A DNA stretch of 64,000 bases, taken from Cupriavidus plantarum. Lineage in GTDB: Bacteria; Pseudomonadota; Gammaproteobacteria; Burkholderiales; Burkholderiaceae. Both the position numbers and the translations under genes were made by a program. The notes under the pieces are model-generated. The model saw only the letters and a program-made list of their open reading frames with translations. It ran no database searches and was not told the DNA's origin. The stretch covers positions 248,001 through 312,000 of the forward strand of contig NZ_CAJPUX010000006.1 in the NCBI RefSeq assembly GCF_905397285.1, given 5' to 3'. Below are positions 33,122 through 40,873 of this stretch, in pieces. Numbering within the stretch: position 1 is the stretch's first letter; each line of letters begins with the position of its first letter.

Positions 33122-33892
33122 TTATCGGGTGGCCACGAGGAACACGCGCGGGAACGGCAGTAGCACCGTGCCGTCGGCCAGCGCCGGCATCGCCGCGGCG
33201 ATCTTGGCTTCGTAGCGGCGCAGATACTCTGCGCGTTCCGCCTCGTCGAGCGGCGCAAGAAATGGCCGCAGACCGCTGCCCTTGAACCATTCGACAACCG
33301 CCGCCGCGCCGCCCGCGAGCGGATGCTGATAGATCGTGCGCCAGATATCGACGCGCGTGCAAAGCGGCTTCAGCAGTTCGTAGTACCAGCGCTCGGACGC
33401 CAGCGGCGTGCGTGCATCCGCGGCAGCGGTGAGCTTGACCGCCCACGGTCCCTCGAGCGCCGTCTCGCGCATCAACAGGTGCGGCGCCTCGTTGAGGTTG
33501 TCCGGCATCTGTACCGCGAGACTGCCGCCCGGCGCGAGCTTGCGGATCAACGACGGCAGCAGCGTCGCATGGTCGGGCACCCATTGCAGCACCGCATTGG
33601 CGAGGATCGCGTCGTAGGGACCGTCGTCGTGCCAGTCCGTGATGTCGGCCTGATCGAAACGCAGCGCGGGCAGCCGCTTGCGCGCGGCCGCGATCATGTC
33701 GGCATCGCTGTCGAGGCCGATCGCCTCGGCCTCGGGATAGCGCGCCGCAAGGACCTCGGTGGAGTTCCCCGGTCCGCAGCCGATATCGACGACGCGCTTC
33801 GCATCCTGCGTGGGAATCGCCCCCACGAGGTCCCGCACGGGTCGCGTGCGTTCGTCTTCGAATTGCGTGTACTGCCGGGCGGACCAGGTCAT
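33122..33892 (-). CDS. tam: Trans-aconitate 2-methyltransferase
   Basis: 256-residue SAM-dependent methyltransferase. Starts MTWSARQYTQFEDERTRP, the Tam signature. SAM motif VVDIGCGPGNSTEVL at about 34-48; LANAVLQWVPDHATLL near 97-112; MPDNLNEAPHLLMRE near 139-153. Tam methylates trans-aconitate, an aconitase inhibitor formed from cis-aconitate, and so relieves the TCA cycle. It sits between yidC and the CHAD gene, all leftward, but separate from the yidC unit by a terminator. Confidence 0.93.
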   Translation of the reverse strand: MTWSARQYTQFEDERTRPVRDLVGAIPTQDAKRVVDIGCGPGNSTEVLAARYPEAEAIGLDSDADMIAAARKRLPALRFDQADITDWHDDGPYDAILANAVLQWVPDHATLLPSLIRKLAPGGSLAVQMPDNLNEAPHLLMRETALEGPWAVKLTAAADARTPLASERWYYELLKPLCTRVDIWRTIYQHPLAGGAAAVVEWFKGSGLRPFLAPLDEAERAEYLRRYEAKIAAAMPALADGTVLLPFPRVFLVATR

Positions 33893-33949
33893 GACGGCTC
33901 CTCGTTATCGTGGGATCGAATGCAAGGATACGCCTGCTGTCCACCAAAG

Positions 33950-33976
33950 AAAAAACCCGGCCGAAGCCGGGTTTTT
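33950..33976 (-). terminator. Rho-independent terminator after yidC
   Basis: On the minus strand: CCCGGC, TTCG loop, GCCGGG, then six T. The A run on the right arm also gives five T on the plus strand, so it may work in both directions. It ends the rpmH-rnpA-yidD-yidC transcript 34 bp after the yidC stop. Confidence 0.92.
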
Positions 33977-34010
33977 CGTATCGCGCGTGCGAAGGGAGAT
34001 CGGGAGACGA

Positions 34011-35684
34011 TCAGCCCTTGGCCGCCGCGGCCGCCTTGCCCTTGCCGAGCATGCGGTTGATCTGCCATTGCTGGGCGATCGACAGGATGTTGTTCACGAC
34101 CCAGTACAGCACGAGGCCGGCCGGGAAGAAGAAGAACATGAATGAGAACACCAGCGGCATGATCATCATGACCTTCGCCTGCACGGGATCCGGCGGGGTC
34201 GGGTTCAGCTTGGTCTGCACGAACATCGACACGGCCATCACGATCGGCAGGATGTAGAACGGATCCGGCACCGACAGATCGTGGATCCAGCCCAGCCACG
34301 GCGCGCCACGCATCTCCACAGACGACAGCAGCACCCAGTACAGCGCGATGAACACCGGAATCTGGATCACGATGGGCAGGCAGCCGCCGAGCGGATTGAC
34401 CTTCTCGGTGCGGTACAGCGCCATCATCTCCTGGTTCATCTTCTGCGGATCGCCCTTGTAGCGTTCACGCATGGCGGTCATGCGCGGCTGCAGGTCCTTC
34501 ATCTTGCCCATGGACTTGTAGCTGGCCGCGGACAGCGGGAAGAAGACGAGCTTGATCAGCACGGTCAGCGCGATGATCGACCAGCCCCAGTTGCCGAGGA
34601 GGCCGTGCAGCTTCTCCAGCAGCCAGAACAGCGGCTTGGCCAGAATCGTCAGCCAGCCATAGTCCTTCACGAGTTCCAGGCCCGGCGTGATCTGCTCGAG
34701 CATGCGCTCTTCCTGCGGACCGGCGAACAGGCGCGCGTCGGTCGTGACCGTCGCACCCGGCGCGATCTGGCCTAGCGGCTGCTGGATACCGACGCGGTAC
34801 AGGTTGTTGTCGATCTTCTCGACGTAGAACGAGTGTTCCTTGCCCGTCTGCGGAATCCACGCGGAGGCAAAGTAGTGCTGCACCATCGCGACCCAGCCGC
34901 TGTTGGTCGCGCCCGGCACCGTTGCCTTGCCCTTGGCGATGTCCTCGAACGAGATCTTGTGGTACTTGTCCGCGTCCGTGTAGATGGCCGGGCCGGTGAA
35001 AGTGCTGTAGAACTGCGACTGCTCGACCTTGCTGCCGTCGCGCGCGAGTTCCAGATACAGCGTCGGCGAGATCGGGGCGGTGCCGTCGTTGGTCACGGCG
35101 AACTGCGTGTCCACGACATAGCTGCCCTTGTGGAACGTGTACGTCTTGACGAACTTGGTGCCGTTCTTCTCCGCCGTCAGCACGACGCTGACCTTGTCGC
35201 CGCCGTCCAGCGAGCGCGGGCCCGGGGCCGCCGTGAAGATGGTCGTGTGGTTCGGCAGGTCGCCGCCGATCAGGCCCGAACGCGCGAGGTAGGTACGCGT
35301 GGCGTCACGCTCGAGCAGCACGACGGGCTTGCCGTCCTTTTCCTTCTCGTTGAGCAGTTCCAGGCGGGACAGGATGCCACCGGCCGTATCGATCTCGGCA
35401 CGCACCTCGTCGGTGGTGACGATGATCTTCTCGCCCGTCGGCTGAGCCGCTGCCGCAGGGGCGGCCGCGGGAGCCCCCGGTGCGCCGGCGGCCGCGGAGG
35501 CGGCATTGGCCTGCGGCACGTCGTTGCGCGCCGCGGCGTCGCTCGCGCCACCGGCCGGCGCCTGCTGCGTGGTCGCGCTCGGGAAGAACATCGACGCGTG
35601 GCCGTTGGCCCGCTGCCAGTTGTCGTAGAGCAGCACGAGGGACATCGAGAAGATGACCCACAGGATGGTGCGTTTGATATCCAT
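34011..35684 (-). CDS. yidC: Membrane protein insertase YidC
   Basis: 557-residue insertase of the inner membrane. N-terminal membrane segment (TILWVIFSMSLVLLYDNW), an Ala/Pro-rich linker at about 37-82, a large periplasmic beta domain (about 85-330), then the conserved five-helix core that starts near GNWGWSIIALTVLIKLVFFPL and includes the positively charged cytoplasmic loop and INPLGGCLP-type turn (VNPLGGCLPIVIQIPVFIALYW). Full length; ends KGKAAAAAKG. It follows yidD by 22 bp in the rpmH operon. Confidence 0.98.
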   Translation of the reverse strand: MDIKRTILWVIFSMSLVLLYDNWQRANGHASMFFPSATTQQAPAGGASDAAARNDVPQANAASAAAGAPGAPAAAPAAAAQPTGEKIIVTTDEVRAEIDTAGGILSRLELLNEKEKDGKPVVLLERDATRTYLARSGLIGGDLPNHTTIFTAAPGPRSLDGGDKVSVVLTAEKNGTKFVKTYTFHKGSYVVDTQFAVTNDGTAPISPTLYLELARDGSKVEQSQFYSTFTGPAIYTDADKYHKISFEDIAKGKATVPGATNSGWVAMVQHYFASAWIPQTGKEHSFYVEKIDNNLYRVGIQQPLGQIAPGATVTTDARLFAGPQEERMLEQITPGLELVKDYGWLTILAKPLFWLLEKLHGLLGNWGWSIIALTVLIKLVFFPLSAASYKSMGKMKDLQPRMTAMRERYKGDPQKMNQEMMALYRTEKVNPLGGCLPIVIQIPVFIALYWVLLSSVEMRGAPWLGWIHDLSVPDPFYILPIVMAVSMFVQTKLNPTPPDPVQAKVMMIMPLVFSFMFFFFPAGLVLYWVVNNILSIAQQWQINRMLGKGKAAAAAKG

Positions 35685-35706
35685 GTCTCGCTATGGTCGG
35701 AGGGAT

Positions 35707-36003
35707 TCAGGGTCTGGGGAGCCGGATCGTGACAGGCGGCTGGCCTGGCGCGGCGCTCGTACGGGGCGCCTGGGCGCTCCCCATGTTTCGGGGCTCGGGC
35801 ACGGGATCATACCCGCCCTGTGCGAAAGGATGACAACGGCAGAGCCGGCAAGCGGCCATCCAGCTTCCGCGTGCGGCGCCGTGCAGGGTGACGGCATCGC
35901 GCGCGTATTCGGAACATGTCGGCAGGAAGCGGCACTGCGAGCCCAGGTACGGACTGAGCGCGATCTTGTAGATTCGCAGCAGGGCAAGCAGGATTCGCTT
36001 CAT
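35707..36003 (-). CDS. yidD: Membrane protein insertion efficiency factor YidD
   Basis: 98-residue small protein that aids YidC-dependent membrane insertion. The core is seen as LLALLRIYKIALSPYLGSQCRFLPTCSEYA split near its centre, with the conserved Cys residues, then RLCRCHPFAQGGYDPVP. The C-terminal 20 residues are a Pro-rich extension. The ATG at 36003 starts MKRILLALLRIYK. It lies 10 bp after the rnpA stop and 22 bp before yidC. Confidence 0.95.
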   Translation of the reverse strand: MKRILLALLRIYKIALSPYLGSQCRFLPTCSEYARDAVTLHGAARGSWMAACRLCRCHPFAQGGYDPVPEPRNMGSAQAPRTSAAPGQPPVTIRLPRP

Positions 36004-36013
36004 GGTGTCGGCA

Positions 36014-36400
36014 TCAGGCGGGCGCCGCCGGTAACGGCCTCGCGGCGACTTCGAGCAGGCTCGCGATCTCCGCGCTGCAGGCCCGGCGGATGGCCGCCCG
36101 GCTTGCGAACTCGGTACGCGGGAATTTGGTCTGCAGCCGCAACAGCACATCGCGGCCCGCGAGTTGGTCCTGCCGGCCCCGAAACAGTTCCCGGGCCATG
36201 CGTTTCACCAGATTGCGCTCGGCGGCGCGCGGCGCGAACTTCTTGCCGACCACGACGCCAAGGCGTGCTTCTTCCCTGCCGTTGGCCCGTACGTACAGCA
36301 CGAAGTGCGGGCTGCGGCGGCGCGGCCGCAAAGCAAAAACGGATGAAAACTCATCCGTCTTTGTGAGCCTCGCGGCTTTGGGAAAGGCATGGGTAGACAC
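36014..36400 (-). CDS. rnpA: Ribonuclease P protein component
   Basis: Protein subunit of RNase P, which trims tRNA 5' ends together with the catalytic RNA. The conserved part is HAFPKAARLTKTDEFSSVF, then VVVGKKFAPRAAERNLVKRMARE with the basic RNA-binding helix. The start is uncertain: GTG at 36400 gives 128 residues, TTG at 36409 is possible, and an ATG at 36451 would add 17 residues (MAGSAAAGRSFSLALHS). None has a strong ribosome site. Placed between rpmH and yidD, the invariant order. Confidence 0.92.
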   Translation of the reverse strand: MSTHAFPKAARLTKTDEFSSVFALRPRRRSPHFVLYVRANGREEARLGVVVGKKFAPRAAERNLVKRMARELFRGRQDQLAGRDVLLRLQTKFPRTEFASRAAIRRACSAEIASLLEVAARPLPAAPA

Positions 36401-36554
36401 GCTGTGCAAAGCTAGCGAAAAGCTGCGCCCGGCGGCTGCGCTCCCGGCCATCCTGAGTGCGAGGCGGTAGGCAAGAACGGGATCCGTCGGATCGGAGAGC
36501 CTTCCGGGGAAGGCCTCAACCGCCGGTTCGCCGTTCAGGCCGGTCGCCCGGCCC

Positions 36555-36689
36555 TCAGATTGCCAGGCGCTTGCGGCCCTTGGCGCGGCGAGCGTTGATG
36601 ACGGCACGGCCGCCACGGGTCTTCATGCGCACGCGGAAGCCATGGGTACGCTTGCGGCGGGTAACGGAAGGTTGGTAAGTACGTTTCAT
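36555..36689 (-). CDS. rpmH: 50S ribosomal protein L34
   Basis: 44-residue ribosomal protein, translated by hand: it starts MKRTYQPSVTRRKRTHGFRV and ends GRKRLAI. This is the full, canonical L34 length. The start ATG is 36687-36689, with AGAGTGC upstream as a weak ribosome site. It is first gene of the leftward operon that runs to yidC. Its promoter is about 280 bp upstream, at the edge of the origin. Confidence 0.98.
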   Translation of the reverse strand: MKRTYQPSVTRRKRTHGFRVRMKTRGGRAVINARRAKGRKRLAI

Positions 36690-36968
36690 GTTGCACTCTC
36701 TGGTTGATCCGGGCTATCCGGACGCCGGCACTGCCGGGCGCCGTGGCCGCCGCGTATGGTTCGCACTAGGGTTCGCATTCCCTTGCCCCGGCGCGTTGAT
36801 GCGCTGGCGCACGACGGGAGTCGCGAAGCCGATATCGAGTTACTGCTGAGGAAGTCTCGATCCGCGCTGACCAACAACGCGGAAACTGGCAAGGATCGGG
36901 GGCAGTCCATCACGGGGTTTACGTCCCGCACGACACGCGTGATCCCCTGCCGAATCGCAGAACCCGCC

Positions 36969-36997
36969 ATTTAACCGATTTTCGTCAGCAGTGTCAA
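36969..36997 (-). promoter_or_regulatory. Consensus sigma-70 promoter for rpmH operon
   Basis: Read on the minus strand: TTGACA (36992-36997), 17-bp spacer, TTAAAT (36969-36974). The -35 is a perfect match and the spacer ideal. Transcription would start near 36962, leaving a leader of about 270 nt before rpmH, which is long for a ribosomal gene. Confidence 0.75.
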
Positions 36998-37241
36998 GGA
37001 AACCGATGTGGGCAACCTGCAAAACCGCATGTCCCAATCGGCCGCCTCCGGCCCATTGTCCACACCTATCAGTGGGTAACGTGCATGGACCCAGATGGTG
37101 GCCACGGGGCCATCAAAGCGCCATCAAGTTATTGATGCGGCGAGGAAAAATAGCGTCAAGCGTGCCTTTCGCCACCCGCGCCGAGTCGACTTGTGCACAC
37201 AAATCCACTGAATTTGCACAAGTTGTCCACAGACTTATCCT

Positions 37242-37271
37242 TTGTGGATAACTCGGGCCGGGGGGTACAAT
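37242..37271 (+). promoter_or_regulatory. dnaA promoter with DnaA box on the -35
   Basis: TTGTGG (37242-37247), 18-bp spacer, TACAAT (37266-37271). The perfect DnaA box (37243-37251) covers the -35, so DnaA should repress its own gene here. The start codon is about 230 bp downstream. Confidence 0.65.
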
Positions 37272-37508
37272 CCCGGTCCAACTACTACACGGGCTGCGTG
37301 GCGCACGTACAACCCGGTCCTCTGCCATCGGTATACCGCTTCCCCTGATGCCCTCGCCGCGCATCGTGGGCGCGGTATCGCCGTCTTGACCCGATCACGC
37401 GGATCGGAGCCATGCGCGAGGCCGGATTGTGAAGAGGGCGTCGCCGCGCTCGTGCTGTATCCGGGAGGCTCGACCGAGCCGCCTGGTACGGTCACTCAAC
37501 AAGAACAC

Positions 37509-39212
37509 ATGCAAGATTTCTGGCAGGCGGCAGCCGCGCAACTCGAGCGCGAACTGACGCCGCAACAGTTCAAGACCTGGATCAAGCCGTTGGCGCCCGT
37601 CGCCTTCGACGAGGAGGCGCACGCGCTCAGAATCGCCGCGCCCAACCGCTTCAAGCTGGACTGGGTCAAGAGCCAATTCTCGGGCCGTATCACGGCCCTC
37701 GCGTGCGAGTACTGGGAAGCGCAGGTCAGCGTTCACTTCGTCCTCGATCCCGCCGCCTCGGGGCGCGCGGCCGCCTATATGGCGCCTGGCGCCCAGGGCG
37801 CCGGCCCCGATGGCGCAGCACCGGGTACGTATCCGCAGTCGCCGGTAGCAGGCCAGTCCGTCCACGGCCAGCATCCGTCGCATGCCGCCCAGCATGTGCC
37901 CTCGCAGGGGTTTGGCGGGCAGCAGTACGGCAACCAGCCGCCGGGCGGCTTCGACTACCCGGCCCAGCCGCCCGCCCAGACGCCCTACCCGACCCCGGTG
38001 AATCATGCGGGCGCGCACCCGTCGCACGCCGGCCGCGGCGCTGCCTCGGGCCACCCGTTGCAGGGCAACCACGTGCCGGACATGGGCGAGATCGACGTCG
38101 CCCAGATGGATCCGGCCGAGGCCAGCGCGCGTTCGTACCGCGTGCCGCAGCAACAGCCCGCGCAGCCGCAGCAGAGCGACACGGTCCATGAGCGTTCGCG
38201 CCTGAACCCGATCCTCACGTTCGACAACTTCGTGACCGGCAAGGCGAACCAGCTCGCGCGCGCCGCCGCGATCCAGGTGGCGAACAACCCCGGCAAGTCC
38301 TACAACCCGCTGTACCTGTACGGCGGCGTGGGCCTCGGCAAGACGCACTTGATCCATGCCATCGGCAATTTCATGCTGATGGAGAACCCGCGCGCGCGCA
38401 TCCGCTACATCCATGCCGAGCAGTACGTTTCCGACGTGGTGAAGGCTTATCAGCGAAAAGCGTTCGATGAGTTCAAGCGCTACTACCATTCGCTCGACCT
38501 GCTGCTGATCGACGATATTCAGTTCTTCTCCGGCAAGAACCGCACGCAGGAAGAGTTCTTCTACGCGTTCGAGGCGCTGATCGCGAACCGTGCGCAGGTG
38601 ATCATCACCAGCGATACCTATCCGAAGGAAATCACTGGGATCGACGACCGGCTCATCTCGCGTTTCGACTCGGGCCTGACCGTGGCCATCGAGCCGCCCG
38701 AACTCGAGATGCGCGTCGCGATCCTGATGAAGAAGGCCGCCGCGGAGAACGTGAGCGTGCCGGAAGAGGTCGCATTCTTCGTCGCCAAGCATCTGCGCTC
38801 CAACGTGCGCGAACTCGAGGGCGCCCTGCGCAAGATCCTCGCGTTCTCGAACTTCCACGGCAAGGACATCACGATCGAGGTCACGCGCGAAGCGCTGAAG
38901 GACCTGCTGACCGTGCAGAACCGCCAGATCTCCGTCGAGAACATCCAGAAGACCTGCGCCGATTTCTACAACATCAAGGTCGCCGACATGTACTCGAAAA
39001 AGCGGCCGGCGAATATTGCCCGGCCGCGGCAGATCGCGATGTACCTGGCGAAGGAACTCACGCAGAAGAGCCTGCCCGAAATCGGCGAGCTGTTCGGCGG
39101 ACGCGATCACACGACGGTGCTGCATGCGGTGCGCAAGATCGCCGACGAGCGTAGCAAGGACGCGCAGCTCAACCATGAGTTGCACGTGCTCGAGCAGACG
39201 CTCAAGGGCTGA
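37509..39212 (+). CDS. dnaA: Chromosomal replication initiator DnaA
   Basis: 567-residue initiator that binds DnaA boxes and opens oriC. It starts MQDFWQAAAAQLERELTPQQF, the family start. Domain I covers 1 to about 85; the linker (about 86-225) is unusually long and rich in Pro, Gln, Gly and His; the AAA+ domain starts near 227, with Walker A GGVGLGKTH near 272 and Walker B LLLIDDIQFF; domain IV has the signature RPRQIAMYLAKELT and GGRDHTTVLHA. The frame is open back to 37242 but no homology supports an earlier start. First gene of the rightward replication block. Confidence 0.98.
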   Translation: MQDFWQAAAAQLERELTPQQFKTWIKPLAPVAFDEEAHALRIAAPNRFKLDWVKSQFSGRITALACEYWEAQVSVHFVLDPAASGRAAAYMAPGAQGAGPDGAAPGTYPQSPVAGQSVHGQHPSHAAQHVPSQGFGGQQYGNQPPGGFDYPAQPPAQTPYPTPVNHAGAHPSHAGRGAASGHPLQGNHVPDMGEIDVAQMDPAEASARSYRVPQQQPAQPQQSDTVHERSRLNPILTFDNFVTGKANQLARAAAIQVANNPGKSYNPLYLYGGVGLGKTHLIHAIGNFMLMENPRARIRYIHAEQYVSDVVKAYQRKAFDEFKRYYHSLDLLLIDDIQFFSGKNRTQEEFFYAFEALIANRAQVIITSDTYPKEITGIDDRLISRFDSGLTVAIEPPELEMRVAILMKKAAAENVSVPEEVAFFVAKHLRSNVRELEGALRKILAFSNFHGKDITIEVTREALKDLLTVQNRQISVENIQKTCADFYNIKVADMYSKKRPANIARPRQIAMYLAKELTQKSLPEIGELFGGRDHTTVLHAVRKIADERSKDAQLNHELHVLEQTLKG

Positions 39213-39260
39213 CCGCTGGTGCCACGATGGCATGGCGCCGATGTGAATCGGCGTCCGCTC

Positions 39261-39279
39261 ATCGTCGAATGACGATTTT
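39261..39279 (+). terminator. Possible terminator after dnaA
   Basis: ATCGTC, loop GAAT, GACGAT then TTTTA: a 6-bp stem with a short T run, 49 bp past the dnaA stop. A second stem, CGCCGAT-GTGA-ATCGGCG (39236-39253), lies just before it. Together they may reduce read-through into dnaN. Confidence 0.45.
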
Positions 39280-39473
39280 ACAAGCCGGCCTTGCCGGGCT
39301 GGCATACTACTGGCTACGCGCCCGGCGGCAAACGGGCGTCTGGATCAACCGGTTGTACCGCGGGAAATTGGCCTCAGATAAGGCTTTGCGGTGAGTCGGG
39401 ACGGTTCTGCAAGGCGGACGGGCGCGCCGTGGCTTTTTGGGCACACACGCGCCGCTTGCCGGAACCGCCCCGC

Positions 39474-39503
39474 TTCACCGCAGCGGCTTATCCTTGGTAC
39501 AAT
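39474..39503 (+). promoter_or_regulatory. Candidate dnaN promoter in the 388-bp dnaA-dnaN gap
   Basis: TTCACC (39474-39479), 18-bp spacer, TACAAT (39498-39503), about 98 bp before the dnaN start. No gene is seen in the gap 39213-39600; apart from the hairpins near 39236-39279 it holds only this promoter candidate. Confidence 0.5.
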
Positions 39504-39600
39504 GCAACATTAACTCCTTGATTCATAAGTGAATTTGAATCGATTTGGAGTTTGCGCATTCTGCGGTCGAGCTGACGACAAACGACGAAGGATAAATTCA

Positions 39601-40716
39601 ATGCAATTGGTCAAAACCTCGCGAGACAATCTGCTGCGTCCGCTGCAAATCGTGAGCGGCATCGTGGAGCGCCGCCACACCCTCCCGATCCTGGCCAACC
39701 TGCTGATTCGCAAGTCCGGCTCGAACGTTTCCTTCCTGTCGACCGACATCGAGATTCAGATCACCACGCACGCGGAATGCGGCGTCGGCAGCGACGACGT
39801 GGCCACGACCGTGGCGGCGCGCAAGCTGCTCGACATCCTGCGCGCGATGCCCGACGGCGACGTCGCGCTGTCGCTGAACGACAAGCGCATGACCGTGCAA
39901 TCGGGCAAGAGCCGCTTTGCGCTGCAGACGCTGGCGGCCGAGGAATTCCCGACCGTGGCGGAAGCGAGCGAGTTCAACGCGAGCGTGAGCCTGCCGCAGA
40001 AGACGTTCAAGCACCTGCTGGCGATGGTCCATTTCGCGATGGCGCAGCAGGACATCCGCTATTACCTGAACGGCATGCTGCTCGTGGTCGATGGCAAGAA
40101 GGTGATGGCCGTTGCGACTGACGGTCACCGTCTGGCCTACTGCGGCGTGGAGCTGGAGACCGAAGCCACCGGTGGCGGTTCGCGTCAGGAAGTCATCATC
40201 CCGCGCAAGACGATCCTCGAACTGCAACGCCTGCTCGAGGACACCGACGATCCCGTGCAGGTGCAGCTGGCCGCGAACCAGGTGAAATTCAGCTTCGCGA
40301 ACATCGAACTGATCTCGAAGCTCGTGGAAGGCAAGTTCCCGGACTTCCAGCGCGTGATTCCGAAGGGCTACAAGAATGCGTTCGCGATCGACCGTGTCCG
40401 TCTGCAGCAGGCGCTGCAGCGTACCGCGATCCTGACGACCGACAAGTTCAAGGGCGTGCGCTGCATTCTCGATACGCACACGCTGAAGATCAGCTCCACC
40501 AACGCCGATCAGGAAGAGGCGCAGGAAGAGCTGGAACTCGATTACTCGGGCGATGCGCTCGACATCGGGTTCAACGTGACCTATCTGCTTGACGTGCTGG
40601 GCAACCTCAAGAGCGAGCAGGTACAGGTCAGCCTCGGCGACTCGAATTCGAGTGCGCTGATCACCGTGCCGGACGACGACAACTTCAAGTACGTCGTCAT
40701 GCCGATGCGCATCTGA
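39601..40716 (+). CDS. dnaN: DNA polymerase III sliding clamp (beta subunit)
   Basis: 371-residue clamp that holds the replicative polymerase on DNA as a dimeric ring. The start MQLVKTSRDNLLRPLQIVSGIVE-type N-terminus, KTFKHLLAMVHFAMAQQDIRYYLNGMLL split at its centre, ATDGHRLAYC and the C-terminal hydrophobic pocket end FKYVVMPMRI are all standard. The ATG at 39601 follows GAAGGATAAATTCA. The frame is open to 39529 but that part lies in the leader. Full length. Confidence 0.98.
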   Translation: MQLVKTSRDNLLRPLQIVSGIVERRHTLPILANLLIRKSGSNVSFLSTDIEIQITTHAECGVGSDDVATTVAARKLLDILRAMPDGDVALSLNDKRMTVQSGKSRFALQTLAAEEFPTVAEASEFNASVSLPQKTFKHLLAMVHFAMAQQDIRYYLNGMLLVVDGKKVMAVATDGHRLAYCGVELETEATGGGSRQEVIIPRKTILELQRLLEDTDDPVQVQLAANQVKFSFANIELISKLVEGKFPDFQRVIPKGYKNAFAIDRVRLQQALQRTAILTTDKFKGVRCILDTHTLKISSTNADQEEAQEELELDYSGDALDIGFNVTYLLDVLGNLKSEQVQVSLGDSNSSALITVPDDDNFKYVVMPMRI

Positions 40717-40873
40717 TACTCCGGAACAGGACGACAAGATACGCAGCACTCAGGGGCAGGATCCCGCCGATCCGCCCCTTTTGCCGTTTTTAGTAACCCG
40801 CTATTGCGGAACGACCGGGCGCGCCACCTTGGCGTTGCACGTCGAGCGCCGCATTTGCCGTGAGTAGGAAAAC

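Larger units (their letters stand above)
36690..37508. other. oriC region between rpmH and dnaA
   Basis: 819 bp without a gene. DnaA boxes (consensus TTATCCACA): TTGTCCACA at 37056-37064 and 37223-37231 on the plus strand, and a perfect TGTGGATAA at 37243-37251 (minus orientation). TTGTGCACA at 37191-37199 is a weaker relative. Locally AT-richer stretches are 36965-36990 and 37128-37155. Gene order, divergent transcription and box cluster mark this as the chromosomal origin; the exact unwinding site is not clear. Confidence 0.8.

Noticed and set aside
33298..33947. Second minus-strand frame over the tam gene
   Set aside because: It is an out-of-frame shadow; the tam frame carries the SAM motif and family start.
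37235..37243. TTATCCTTT as a further DnaA box
   Set aside because: Three of nine positions differ in the conserved half; it was left out of the box list.
37242..37508. 89-codon N-terminal extension of DnaA
   Set aside because: It would begin inside the DnaA box and promoter; the family start MxxFWQ is at 37509.
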